NCBI RefSeq assembly: GCF_024623785.1
Contig: NZ_JANKBZ010000027.1
Coordinates: 1 to 64,000 of the forward strand
Source of the DNA: Archangium lipolyticum
GTDB taxonomy: Bacteria; Myxococcota; Myxococcia; Myxococcales; Myxococcaceae
Length of the DNA: 64,000 bases
Direction: 5' to 3'
A program made the position numbers and the translations under genes. Below are positions 1 through 8,777 of the stretch, piece by piece. The first letter of the stretch is position 1, and the number at the start of each line of letters is the position of its first letter. The notes under the pieces are model-generated. The model saw nothing but the letters and a program-made list of their open reading frames with translations. It was not told the origin of the DNA and did not search any database.

Positions 1-137
1 TGCTTGGTAGGCGCGAACGCATAGGGGGGACGTGTGTCTTGGATTTGCGCCCCATCGCATCTACGAAGAATTAGACGTCCTCATCGGCATGCCTGGAGCG
101 ATAAGGCCGCCCAGTTCAACAGCCTCTTAGCTCAGAT

Positions 138-1727
138 GTGAAGGCTGCGTTGGCGTCTGTTACCAGGATCCGCGATATCCCAGGGGCCATTGCAGCGCTT
201 GGGCTCACTGAGAAGGACAAGTCCTGGCTTGCCAGGATCCAGCAACGGATTGACAAGACCAAGTGGGACTCCATCGTCGGATGGGAAGTCTGGGAGTGGC
301 TTAAGCCTCACATGCCGAAGTTTGCGTTCTTCGGGGAGTACGAGCTGCTCCCGAGCAAGATAAACCTCACGGATCTCGCCAATCGGGTTACCCAAGCCCA
401 GACCTGGAAGGCACAGAACCCCGACCAGCCTGCGCGGAATGCACCGAAGGTTTTTGAGTCTCAGCACCGTGGCGTGTTGGCCCTACTCCGGATGGCGGAC
501 ATCTCCGTGGAGGATTTCACGAGACCAAGTGGGTACGAGCCGCTCAAGGCCCGACTTGAGTCGGTGTCGATTCAGCTTACCGATCAAATTCTTGAGTTCT
601 GGAAGCAGAACGAGGACCTTGAAGTCGAGGTAGACATCAAGACGGACCCTAGTGATGTGGCCCCCTTCAACAATGGGCCAAACCTGTATCTCCGGATCAA
701 GAACCGACGCCACCGGGGCGTCAGTACGCCCTTCCGGCAGCGAAGCCGGGGCTTCACGTGGTTCTTCAGCTTTTTAGTATGGTTCGACAGCGTGCAGCAT
801 CAGCTTGAGGGGAATCGCGAGCTACGAGGACGTGACTTGATCCTGCTGCTCGATGAGCCAGGACTCAACCTCCACGCGCTCGCTCAGGCTGACTTCCTTC
901 GGTACATCGACGACCTATCGACCAAGCACCAAGTCCTCTACACTACGCACTCGCCCTTCATGGTACACACCGACCGTCTTCATCAGGTTCGGGTGGTCGA
1001 GGATCGCGTGAAGGTCGGCACGGTCGTCTCAGATACTGTGAGCAGCTCTGATCCTCGAACAATTTTCCCGCTTCAGGCAGCGCTCGGATGGACCCTGGCC
1101 CAGAACTTGTTCATCTCGGAGCGAAACCTGCTCGTCGAAGGGCCTTCTGACCTCCTGTATCTCAAGGCACTGTCATCGATTTTGGAGACCATGGGTCGAG
1201 TTGGCCTCCGCGAGGAAATTACCATCGTTCCGGCAGGTGGACTCGACAAGGTGGTGACCTTCATCGCGCTTCTCGGTGCCAGTGGGCTCAAGTTGGCTAT
1301 TCTTCATGATTACAAAGGCCGACCGGAGCAGAAGCTTGAAGACCTCGTGAAGCAGAAGTTGATCTCACCGAAGGCTGTCCTCGACGCATCTCAGTTCCGA
1401 GACCTCACAAGCTTGGGCAAGAGCGGGCGGCCCTCGGATACCGAGGATCTGCTGTCGCCTGGTCTCTATCTGGACTACTTCAGCAGGACCTTCGAGAAGC
1501 AACTCGGCGGTAAGAAGGTCACCGAGACGGACTTGCCGCCCGGAGACCGCATTCTTCATCGCATTGAGAGCTACCTCGCCGGTGCAGGCACACCTCTTCG
1601 TCCAAGTGGCGGATTCAACCACTATGCCGTTGCCTCTAAGTTCGTGAGCGACCCTCCTGAGAGCGTTGATCCTGACACGCTCGCCCGGTTCGAGGCGCTG
1701 TTCCGCGCTGTCAACACCTTGTTCTGA
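138..1727 (+). CDS. OLD-family ATP-dependent nuclease, N-terminus missing
   Basis: This is the C-terminal three quarters of an AAA/ABC-type ATPase joined to a TOPRIM nuclease (OLD family), a group found in anti-phage and DNA-repair systems. A Walker B stretch LILLLDEPGLNLHA (residues 234-247) is followed by a switch histidine in TTHSPF (269-274), and LLVEGPSD (331-338) supplies the first acidic TOPRIM residue. No GxxxxGKS/T P-loop is present. The frame is closed by TAA at 102-104, and the best start is GTG at 138. Frame 1 at the window edge reads CLVGANA then a stop, which could be a decayed P-loop, and short pieces resembling coding sequence lie in other frames before 138. A truncated or frame-damaged gene is therefore likelier than a short functional one. 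The family call is firm; activity is doubtful. Confidence 0.7.
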   Translation: MKAALASVTRIRDIPGAIAALGLTEKDKSWLARIQQRIDKTKWDSIVGWEVWEWLKPHMPKFAFFGEYELLPSKINLTDLANRVTQAQTWKAQNPDQPARNAPKVFESQHRGVLALLRMADISVEDFTRPSGYEPLKARLESVSIQLTDQILEFWKQNEDLEVEVDIKTDPSDVAPFNNGPNLYLRIKNRRHRGVSTPFRQRSRGFTWFFSFLVWFDSVQHQLEGNRELRGRDLILLLDEPGLNLHALAQADFLRYIDDLSTKHQVLYTTHSPFMVHTDRLHQVRVVEDRVKVGTVVSDTVSSSDPRTIFPLQAALGWTLAQNLFISERNLLVEGPSDLLYLKALSSILETMGRVGLREEITIVPAGGLDKVVTFIALLGASGLKLAILHDYKGRPEQKLEDLVKQKLISPKAVLDASQFRDLTSLGKSGRPSDTEDLLSPGLYLDYFSRTFEKQLGGKKVTETDLPPGDRILHRIESYLAGAGTPLRPSGGFNHYAVASKFVSDPPESVDPDTLARFEALFRAVNTLF

Positions 1728-1800
1728 CATGAAGTCTCGCGGCACGTGAGGTGTCAGATTCGACTTTCGCCATTTTCAGGCCCGACGAGAGCCGCAATTC

Positions 1801-2085
1801 ATGCGGCTTGCAGTTGAGGCGGTGGAGTGGAGTCACACAGGTTGGTGCGAAGAAGGGGATCTTCGTGGGAGCCAGGTAGGGATAGGGCGCGTAGCGGCCC
1901 TTGTTGCGCTCCTGGGCGGTGGTGCTGATGCGCTTGAGCTGGGTCTGGAACTCGCGCAGTGGCTCGTGGACGCGCGGCTCCTTGATGAACCACAGCAGCG
2001 GGTACTGCCCGAGCCGCGTGTGGTAGACGGAGCCCAGCAGGATGTCCCCCTGTCTGGTCGGCGAGGTGTCCGGGAGGCCGCGCTT
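1801..2085 (-). pseudogene. Lipoxygenase C-terminal fragment
   Basis: The reverse strand contains a readable piece of a lipoxygenase C-terminus, including LLGSVYHTRLGQYPLLWF, an FQTQLKRI helix, ERNKGRY and PYPYLAPTKIP. These match the conserved end of bacterial lipoxygenases: the LGQYP segment, the RN-x-R helix and the PY.YL.P..IP tail just before the normal C-terminal isoleucine. Upstream on that strand the frame is closed by a stop, so the iron-binding core is absent. At the 3' end the frame runs past the expected stop. It is best read as a gene relic. No lipoxygenase core lies elsewhere in the window. Confidence 0.7.
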
Positions 2086-2141
2086 TCCGTGTCAGGGGAC
2101 CTGGCGCGCTGCCGTCACGCCAGCGCGGAGGATGCACGCGC

Positions 2142-2885
2142 ATGACCTACTGGAGACAAGAGACCTTCGAAGCGCTCGGGCATGCTGCATCCAGTGCCGT
2201 GGGACGTTGGCCGATGTACGCCGAGTTTGCGCGTCTCCAATCGCTGGGGCTGCGGAAGAAGGCGCTCGCGATGATGCCCGCCTTCGCGGAAGACCTGGCG
2301 GGCCAGGAGTGGTCCAGACGTTGGGAGTTCGCGTGGTGGCTCTACACGGAAGCCCTTCGCCCCCGTGTCATCATGGATATGCTGGCTCCGCATTCGCTCA
2401 GGCAGCGGGTCCTCTTTCCCACGCTGAAGGAAGGGCTCCAGGACGAGAGCAAAGCCTGCCCCGAGGCGTACCTCTGGCTGGTTCAGCATCATCGGGAAGA
2501 CCTGGCCGTCGCGGACGAGTCTCCGGACCGGCTCCTCCGGGAGGGCATCCAACGCTTCCCGGGAGATGGGCGACTCCGACGTGCGTTGGCCGATCGCCTC
2601 CTGGGATACGTCGAGCACGCCACGCATCATCTCGATGAGTCCGCCTACCTCGGGAACCCGGCCGAGGATCTCGAGCTCCTGAGAGAGGCCCGGGAGCTTC
2701 TCGATGGCAAGAAGGCAGAGAACGGTGAGCTGCTCGCGGAGATCGAGCAGGCCGAGTCACTCGTGCGTGCGTGGCGGAGATGGTCTTCCGAAGGGAGAAG
2801 TGGAGACTTCCCGGCCTGGTGCAGGAGCCAGGGCCTCCCAGCTCCAAACGAGGGGCTCACGTTCTACTACGGCCCGAAAAGGTGA
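2142..2885 (+). CDS. Hypothetical protein, helical, 247 aa
   Basis: Not recognised. The product is a soluble, mostly helical protein with many Arg, Leu and Trp residues. It has no signal peptide, no membrane segment and no obvious catalytic motif. The middle (about residues 60-190) looks like helical-repeat or TPR-like packing, with charged helices such as the LLREARELLDGKKAENG region near residue 180. The ATG at 2142 is preceded by GGAGGA about ten bases upstream. Codon use is typical of the high-GC host, so it is probably expressed. It sits between two relics, and the context gives no function. Confidence 0.6.
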   Translation: MTYWRQETFEALGHAASSAVGRWPMYAEFARLQSLGLRKKALAMMPAFAEDLAGQEWSRRWEFAWWLYTEALRPRVIMDMLAPHSLRQRVLFPTLKEGLQDESKACPEAYLWLVQHHREDLAVADESPDRLLREGIQRFPGDGRLRRALADRLLGYVEHATHHLDESAYLGNPAEDLELLREARELLDGKKAENGELLAEIEQAESLVRAWRRWSSEGRSGDFPAWCRSQGLPAPNEGLTFYYGPKR

Positions 2886-2963
2886 GCACCAAAGCTCGGG
2901 CTCTCTACACCTACAACGTAGCCCGCACGACTGCCTCGATCCTTCAAGAATGCGAGCGTCTCT

Positions 2964-3386
2964 TCATCGCGCAGGATCTGGGACTCCGCGTGTCAGCGCA
3001 AGGAGGGAGGGAGCCCCCGCCAGGAACCAGCTGGCGATGAGCGCGTCGAAGATGAGGCAGCCGTACGACGACGTCGGCATGAAGGGCCAGATCGGATTGC
3101 CCCACAGGTGGTGCGCCACATCCCAGCAGGAATGCAGGAGCCAGGCGATCCCGATGAAGCGGTACGAGCGCAGCCCGAGATAGGCCACCGGAAGGGCGAG
3201 CACGGGGAAGAGCAGCTCCCAGGGGCCGAACCCGCCGCTCAGATAGACGCCCGTCGCGCCAGCGGCGAGGAAGGCGTTGATGCGCTGGCGAGCGGGCTCT
3301 CGCACCAGCGACATGAGCAGTACGAAGATGACGGCTCCGATGGCGGGGCCGACGGAATCCATCACGTGCAGAGGTGTGTCGTGCAT
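2964..3386 (-). CDS. DUF6010-like integral membrane protein
   Basis: A 140-residue membrane protein with about four hydrophobic segments (near residues 12-30, 38-52, 58-75 and 110-130). Conserved-looking features are HSCWDVAHHLWGNPIWPF and PTSSYGCLIFDALIASW in the second half. These match my memory of the DUF6010 family, whose function is unknown. The start was placed at the internal ATG at 3386 (MHDTPLH) because AAAGGAC lies just upstream. The longer open frame to 3482 has no such signal and overlaps a decayed region. It is read alone and points toward the 247-residue gene. Confidence 0.6.
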   Translation of the reverse strand: MHDTPLHVMDSVGPAIGAVIFVLLMSLVREPARQRINAFLAAGATGVYLSGGFGPWELLFPVLALPVAYLGLRSYRFIGIAWLLHSCWDVAHHLWGNPIWPFMPTSSYGCLIFDALIASWFLAGAPSLLALTRGVPDPAR

Positions 3387-3495
3387 GAGTGTCCTTTCAG
3401 TTGGCCCCACGCTACGAGTTGGAGCGGATTCGACCAGTGGCTGAAAAGACATTGTTCGCAAGATTCGCGCCACGCCGCTCACGCCTCGGGTGCGC

Positions 3496-3605
3496 TCACC
3501 GGACCGGGTCGGTCGCGGATGCGACGACGAAGTCCAGGAAGGCGCGCACCTTGGTGCGAGGAAGGCGCCGCGATGGAAAGAAGACGTGGAGCGGAGGACG
3601 TCTGG
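3496..3605 (-). pseudogene. LysR-family regulator, C-terminal tail fragment
   Basis: The reverse strand encodes PLHVFFPSRRLPRTKVRAFL followed by about a dozen residues and a TGA stop at 3496-3498. This matches the last strand and helix of LysR effector-binding domains (PLHVVYPSRR..PAKVRAFIDFL). Nothing upstream on that strand continues the domain in any frame, and no helix-turn-helix is nearby. It is a relic of about 35 codons. The following 150 bases (3606-3755) hold only short open frames that I cannot assign. Confidence 0.55.
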
Positions 3606-3755
3606 CTCAACGGCTCCTTCCTGGGATGCGAAGGAGGGCAGCGGCCCCGCTCGTCACATCGAGTTGGTCTTCAAGGCGAGACGCGAGGGCGACATGCTCT
3701 GGTTGAGGTATGAGGTGACGCGCTGGGCCGCTGGCGCTTCACCGTGCGCGAGGGC

Positions 3756-4061
3756 CTAATTCTTGACGATGTTCAAACGGGCGTAATTGCCGTATTCGCC
3801 AGCGTAGCCCTCGATGATGATCAACAACTTCACGCCCTTGACGAGGCCCGTGAGGGTGATCTTCGAATAGAGGTTGCTTCCGTAATCGTCGTTGCAGCCC
3901 ATGACCGACGAAGTGTTGCTGAGGTGGCGGATCTGGAGGACGGTGTCGAAGTTCGAGCCGCTGGTGCTGAAGCTGTAGGATCCCGTTTCAGGCACCGTCC
4001 ACACGTAGGAGTGGTGGGGTTGCCGTCCAGTTCGTAGCGGAATCTCGTGCTTGGTTCGCAC
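3756..4061 (-). pseudogene. Prepeptidase C-terminal-like domain, probable gene remnant
   Basis: About 85 residues match the bacterial prepeptidase C-terminal (PPC) beta-sandwich: SYVWTVPETGSYSFSTSGS, then FDTVLQIRHLS, CNDDYGSNL, KITLTGLVKGVKLLIIIEGY and a final strand before the stop. In this family the domain normally trails a secreted protease or lipoprotein. Here there is no signal peptide and no catalytic part. The frame is closed upstream by TAG before about 4110, and the apparent start (4061) is a weak GTG. It most likely remains from a larger secreted protein. A stand-alone domain of about 100 residues is the alternative. Confidence 0.5.
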
Positions 4062-4333
4062 ACCGGCCAGCCGACCATAAGGGCAGGCTTTTGTGTTCTA
4101 CTGGTCCTGCCTGGGAAGTCTTGAGGGTGATTCCCCGATTACTTTGTACGCAAAGATCCGGGGAGGCCTGCCCCAGGCAGACTGGGACAGGGCCCCTACC
4201 AACTCACCTTCGCCGGACCCCCTGCCGGATTCCTGATGGGAGGGCGGCCTGGGCAGGCTGCAGGTGCAAGGGAAGCTGACAGGGCCACCCAAGACTGTTC
4301 CCTCTGGCAATCCTCCCTGGCGATAATGGCGCC

Positions 4334-5653
4334 ATGCGCGCATTCCCGAGGTCGTCCTCCTTGTGTCAGGTACTCGGGCTCGTGCTGCTGGGCTCGGGCG
4401 GGCTGGCGCACGCACAGCTTCCTGGCGGTCCCATTGGCACACTGCCGGCGCCTCGCTTGGACGCGGATGCGCGGCACTCGGATGCCGCGCACTGCGACCC
4501 GGGTGGCTTCCTGAACATCATCAGGAAGGAGAGGAACGAGACCTTCCCAGCGGTGGGCGAATGCGAGCTGGTGGTGGCGAGGGTCGTGGCGGTGCATGAC
4601 GAGGGCGCGACGAACGCCGTGCCCTCCTCGGTGCTCCTCCAGGTGGAGGAGGTGCTCACGGGGGACATCACCCCCGGCGTCGTCCAGGCTGTATGGAGCG
4701 AACACCTGCACCTGATGTGCGAGGTGGGGGAAGAGGAACGAATCGCGCGCTGGAAGGCCACGAGCCAGCGGGGACCCGAGGTGGGAGCGCGCTTCCTCGT
4801 GGCTGGAGGCTTCAACCGCAGCCGGCGCTGGTTCATGACCGTGCCCGAGCTGCGCCTGCCCTTTACCCCCGAGCGTCATCGGGCGCTGCTCGCCCAGGTG
4901 AAGCAGGAACAACGGGAGTGGACACTTCAATACAAGGAAGCGGTCGCAGCCCGCCGGGCCGAAGCGCGGGCCGCCGTGCGCGATGACGAGTTGTTGGCGG
5001 CGGTGGCGGAGAAGGATGTCGTCCGTGTGCGCTCGCTGCTGCGAGAGGGGGTACGGCCCGCGGCTCACACCGGGTCAACTCCCGCGCTGCATGTGGCGGC
5101 GCGCCTGGGCGAGGTGGAAGTGATTCGGGCCCTGTTGGAAGCGGGTGCCCTGGTGGGGACGAAGGATCCCGAGGGGTTGTTGCGGACGGCGCTGGGTCTG
5201 GCCGCTGATGAGGGGAAGGTCGAGGCCGTCGAGTTGCTGCTCGCCCACGGTGCCAATCCCAATCTCCTCGCCTGGCCTCATACGCCCGTGCTGCTACGTC
5301 CCGCGATGATCGGGCACTGCGCCGTGGTGAAGGCGCTCCTGGCTCGCGGCGCCCAGGCACGCCAGTCGGACCAGCATGGCAACACTCCACTGACGGTGGC
5401 GGCGCGTAGTGGGCACCTCGCCTGTGTCGTCGCGCTGCTCGAGGCTGGCGCCGATCCCAACCAGGCCAATGACTTCGGATGGCGGCCGGTGGATTACGCC
5501 CTCGAGCACCCGGCGGTGCTCGAACAGCTGCTCCGGGCGGGCGCCAATCCCCATGCACGCGACCCGGAAGGTGTCACGCCGCTGAAGAGGGCGAGGGACA
5601 AGCGCCTCACCGGCAGCGTGCGGCTGCTCGAGGAGGCAGGGGCTACTCAATAG
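4334..5653 (+). CDS. Secreted ankyrin-repeat protein
   Basis: A 439-residue exported protein. It starts with a Sec signal peptide (hydrophobic core VLGLVLLGSGGLAHA, cleavage expected near residue 27). An unassigned domain of about 190 residues follows, with a Cys pair near residues 53 and 74. From about residue 215 to the end there are six to seven ankyrin repeats, seen in phrases such as GSTPALHVAARLGEVEVIRA, GNTPLTVAARSGHLACVVA and GVTPLKRARD. Ankyrin repeats bind protein partners; the front half resembles tissue-inhibitor-like or OB-fold secreted domains of myxobacteria only loosely. It is monocistronic, and the start is the first ATG after a stop-rich stretch. Bases 4062-4333 upstream show no gene. 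Confidence 0.8.
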   Translation: MRAFPRSSSLCQVLGLVLLGSGGLAHAQLPGGPIGTLPAPRLDADARHSDAAHCDPGGFLNIIRKERNETFPAVGECELVVARVVAVHDEGATNAVPSSVLLQVEEVLTGDITPGVVQAVWSEHLHLMCEVGEEERIARWKATSQRGPEVGARFLVAGGFNRSRRWFMTVPELRLPFTPERHRALLAQVKQEQREWTLQYKEAVAARRAEARAAVRDDELLAAVAEKDVVRVRSLLREGVRPAAHTGSTPALHVAARLGEVEVIRALLEAGALVGTKDPEGLLRTALGLAADEGKVEAVELLLAHGANPNLLAWPHTPVLLRPAMIGHCAVVKALLARGAQARQSDQHGNTPLTVAARSGHLACVVALLEAGADPNQANDFGWRPVDYALEHPAVLEQLLRAGANPHARDPEGVTPLKRARDKRLTGSVRLLEEAGATQ

Positions 5654-5868
5654 GCGAAGGCCCCGGGTCCCCGCTGCATCTGGCCTGGGGCGTGCCCTCC
5701 AGCTCCTGTCTCGTGGTGAAGCCTCGAATCGTTGGGTGCTCCAGGCCGTGCACCCTCAACTTTTTGAGAGCGTGACCGCCTCATCCGCCGTCCAACGGCT
5801 CGAAATCAGACGAGGCCCGGTATGGCCCACGCCTTGCTGTCCCTCGCGTGCACGAAGGAGAGGGAGGC

Positions 5869-6237
5869 ATGAACGTGTCGAGAATGGTCGTGTGTCTGTT
5901 GGCGTTGGGTCTGGTGAGTGCCTGTGGTTCCGGAGAGGACGGAGCGGGCCGTCAGGGCCGTCTGGCGTTGCGAACGGGCAGGTCGTTGACCGATGCGCCT
6001 GAATGCGGCGTGGGCCTTCCCGCCTGTCCCGACAACAAGAGCTGTCTCTCGCTCACCCTGGAGGGCGTGAACCAGGTGCGCTGCCTGGATGAGGCGAACG
6101 TCTGCACCGAGCTCGTCTCGTGCTCGGGGGGAACCACCTGCGTCATCTTGATGTCCTATCCCGGCCAGGTGACGTGCTCGGGCAGGTGTGAGGGGGACCA
6201 CTGTGATGACTCCGTTTCCAGCGGCCCCCTCCATTAG
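5869..6237 (+). CDS. Small cysteine-rich lipoprotein
   Basis: A 122-residue putative lipoprotein. The start ATG at 5869 was chosen because GGAGAGGGAGG lies directly upstream and because it opens a compact signal peptide ending in the lipobox LVSAC (residues 16-20). The mature part has many cysteines (CGVGLPAC, CPDNKSC, CLDEANVC, CSGGTTC), spaced like disulfide-rich extracellular modules. No enzyme motif is visible. Such small Cys-rich surface lipoproteins are common in myxobacteria and mostly lack known functions. Confidence 0.7.
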   Translation: MNVSRMVVCLLALGLVSACGSGEDGAGRQGRLALRTGRSLTDAPECGVGLPACPDNKSCLSLTLEGVNQVRCLDEANVCTELVSCSGGTTCVILMSYPGQVTCSGRCEGDHCDDSVSSGPLH

Positions 6238-6270
6238 CCCGTTTCCCTCACGCTGCCCGCTGTGGGCTCC

Positions 6271-8682
6271 CTACCGGCGCCGTCTCATGGTGAGGTGTGC
6301 TCCCAGCAGCATCGCCCACAGCAGGACATTGCCGGCCTGAAGGCCCGAGGTGCACCCGCACCCTCCGTCTGGTCTTCCCGAGTCCGAGCCCGCGTCCGGT
6401 CCGATGCCCGCATCCGGTCCGGTGCCCGCGTCCGGTCCGGTACCGCCATCCGCGGTGCCGGCATCGACGGGGTCTGGAGCCACGGTCACGGTGAGAGTGA
6501 ATCTCTGGGTGGCATTGCCCAGAGCGTTGGTGGCGACCACGGGGATCTCATAGGTGCCGGGGGCGCTCGGAGTCCAGGAGATGACCCCGGTCTCCGAGTC
6601 GATGCTCATTCCGGAGATCTCCTCGCTCAGGGAGTAGGTCGGCGGAGGACTGCCGAGTGTCTTCACCTCATGGCGATAGGGTATTCCGACGACGGCGGTC
6701 GTCACGGGCTCGGACACGATGAGGGGAGGGGCTGTATTGCTGTTCAGGAGCGTGAGCGTGACCCTCTGGGGGCGCACTCCGGTTCCCTGGAGCAGGAGCA
6801 CCCCGGTGGTATCCCTCGTATCCGGAGAGGGAATGCCCTGGATGAACAGGGGCTGCTTCACGGCGTAGTCGGCCGGTGTGAACGTCAAGGTGCCTTCAGC
6901 GAGGATGTCGAAACCCTCTCCCTCCCAACGGGTGGCCTTGACCACGACGTCTTCCGGGGGCGCGCTGGCGAGCGACACGTACAGCACGGCCCGTGAGTTT
7001 TCGGACATGACCATGGCCGTGGTCTCGAGGTCCAGGTCGACTCCGTCGTCATCGAGGACCTGGACGTCCACCCACCGAGGCTCCACGCCGACGCCCGCGA
7101 CGACCACCGTGACGGTTTCGTGTCGCGCATTCTCATCCGAGTCCGCTCGCAGGGTGATGGTCTGGGGCGTAGCGTAGTTGGCCGGCGTGAATGTCAGCCA
7201 CCCTCCCTCGACGATGGACAGGCCCAGGTCCTTGCCCTCCGAGAGGGTGGTCATGAGGGTGACGGGCTCGGTGGGCGCATCTTCCAGGTGGACGGAGAAG
7301 GACGTGGTCCGCCCCTCGTCAACGGAGAGTCGCGTCCTGGAGAGACCTAGACGCAGGGGCGGGGTCGACCAGGTCACCCGGTGGATGGTGCCGCTGGAGA
7401 ACTCCGCGTAGTAGAGCGCCCCATCGGGCCCCGAGGCCACGGCCACCGCTTCCGGGACATCGGTGGCGAAGGGCTCCACGCGGGTCACGGTACTGTCCGC
7501 TCCGATCGTCGCGCGGATGATCTGTCCGGACACGAAGTCCGCGAAGAAGAAGTTGCCGCGGTACGCCGGCGGGAATGCGGTGCCCGTGTAGAAGGCTCCA
7601 CCCGTGATGGAGCCTCCCAGGTAATGGGAGGAGACCGAGCCATTGTCACTCCTGACATCCGGACCCTTCTGGACGACGGTGAACGACGTGGAGCGGGTGA
7701 CGGAGGCGATGTAGAAGTCTCCGTGGAATGCCCTGTCGCCTACGCCGGACACGGAGATCTTCTCTCCCGGGTGGAAGCCGTGGGGCTGCGAGGTCGTGAA
7801 GGTGACGACGTTGCTCCGGCGCTCCGCGCCCCATGGGGTGAGCTGGCGGGTGTCATGGCCATGGGTGTTGTAGTTGATGGCGGGAGTGAGGAATCCCTCG
7901 GGCTGGTAGTTCTCGTAGTTGTTCCAGCCCGCGTGATCACCGGCCCGCGGGATGAAGACCTGCTCGTAGCCGTCTCCAGCGACGTTGACCCACAACCTTC
8001 CGGTGCCGGGCTCGAAGGTGAGACCAAAGGGATTGCGGAAGCCTCGTGCCCAGATGTAGTCGTTGTTGGGTTCAGGGCCGTCGAAGAACGGATTGTCCTT
8101 GGGGGCGGTGCCGTCGCGGTTGACCCGCCCGATCTTGGAGCCGAGAGTCATCAGGTCGTCGTCGACTCCCAGGCCGAGCCCCGTATCGCCGACGCCGAAA
8201 TAGAGCGTTCCATCGGGACCGAACGCGAGACCTCCGCCATTATGATTGGCGCCCCGGGTGGGCAACCCTCCGAGAATGACGGTCTTGTCAGTGCCGCTCC
8301 CGTCGACGTCGGTGTACCGGATGATCTGCTGCTCGCTCTTGGAGACGGTGACGAAGACGTAGAGGTACCGGTTGCTGGCGAAGGCCGGATCGATGGCGAT
8401 GCCGACCAGGCCGCACTCGCAGGCGTCATGCGTCTGGATGGGGCTCACCGTCGCGAAGGGCGTGGGCTGGAGCACGCCGTCCTTCACCAGATGGATCTCT
8501 CCCGGCTTGCGCGTCACGTAGAGCCGGTTGGAGCCATCCGTGGCCCAGGCCATGCCCGAGAGTTGGCTCAGGCCGGGGGGGACGAAGACGTTGTCGGTGA
8601 AGCCGCGTTCGAGCACGGTCGCTGACTCGGCTCGGGGCGCCAGGGCCAGGAGGCCGAGGAGCAAGAGGATGGATGTTCGCAT
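6271..8682 (-). CDS. PQQ-type sugar dehydrogenase-like surface protein with MYXO-CTERM-like tail
   Basis: An 803-residue secreted protein. After a signal peptide (MRTSILLLLGLLALAPRAES) comes a six-bladed propeller of the glucose/sorbosone dehydrogenase family (about residues 22-435). Its landmarks are LVGIAIDPAF, GANHNGGGLAFGPDGTLY, ARGFRNPFGL and ASGPDGALYYAEF. Two Calx-beta-like domains and an Ig-like PxxYSLSEE..GVISWTP domain follow. A Thr/Gly/Pro/Asp-rich linker leads to GGCGCTSG, a hydrophobic segment and a terminal RRRR, which is the tripartite layout of MYXO-CTERM sorting signals. The start at 8682 has GGAG about ten bases upstream. Enzymatic activity is inferred from family only. It lies 95 bp downstream of, and parallel to, the glycosidase-like gene. 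Confidence 0.8.
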   Translation of the reverse strand: MRTSILLLLGLLALAPRAESATVLERGFTDNVFVPPGLSQLSGMAWATDGSNRLYVTRKPGEIHLVKDGVLQPTPFATVSPIQTHDACECGLVGIAIDPAFASNRYLYVFVTVSKSEQQIIRYTDVDGSGTDKTVILGGLPTRGANHNGGGLAFGPDGTLYFGVGDTGLGLGVDDDLMTLGSKIGRVNRDGTAPKDNPFFDGPEPNNDYIWARGFRNPFGLTFEPGTGRLWVNVAGDGYEQVFIPRAGDHAGWNNYENYQPEGFLTPAINYNTHGHDTRQLTPWGAERRSNVVTFTTSQPHGFHPGEKISVSGVGDRAFHGDFYIASVTRSTSFTVVQKGPDVRSDNGSVSSHYLGGSITGGAFYTGTAFPPAYRGNFFFADFVSGQIIRATIGADSTVTRVEPFATDVPEAVAVASGPDGALYYAEFSSGTIHRVTWSTPPLRLGLSRTRLSVDEGRTTSFSVHLEDAPTEPVTLMTTLSEGKDLGLSIVEGGWLTFTPANYATPQTITLRADSDENARHETVTVVVAGVGVEPRWVDVQVLDDDGVDLDLETTAMVMSENSRAVLYVSLASAPPEDVVVKATRWEGEGFDILAEGTLTFTPADYAVKQPLFIQGIPSPDTRDTTGVLLLQGTGVRPQRVTLTLLNSNTAPPLIVSEPVTTAVVGIPYRHEVKTLGSPPPTYSLSEEISGMSIDSETGVISWTPSAPGTYEIPVVATNALGNATQRFTLTVTVAPDPVDAGTADGGTGPDAGTGPDAGIGPDAGSDSGRPDGGCGCTSGLQAGNVLLWAMLLGAHLTMRRRR

Positions 8683-8777
8683 GGGATGGAGACTCCAGGA
8701 GGTCCCTGGACTTGTCCATCGCGGGCCGCCCACCCCGGAAGGGACAGGCGGCCCCCTGATGCACATCCGCTTCGCTG

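Noticed and set aside
2886-2963. A + strand frame continuing past the 247-residue gene (ALYTYNVARTTASILQE)
   Set aside because: It overlaps the reverse DUF6010-like gene, has no start of its own and matches no family I know.
3606-3755. A short + strand frame ending at 3759 (HIELVFKARREGDMLWLRYEV)
   Set aside because: The string looks protein-like, but it has no start, no extension and no family match; too little to call.
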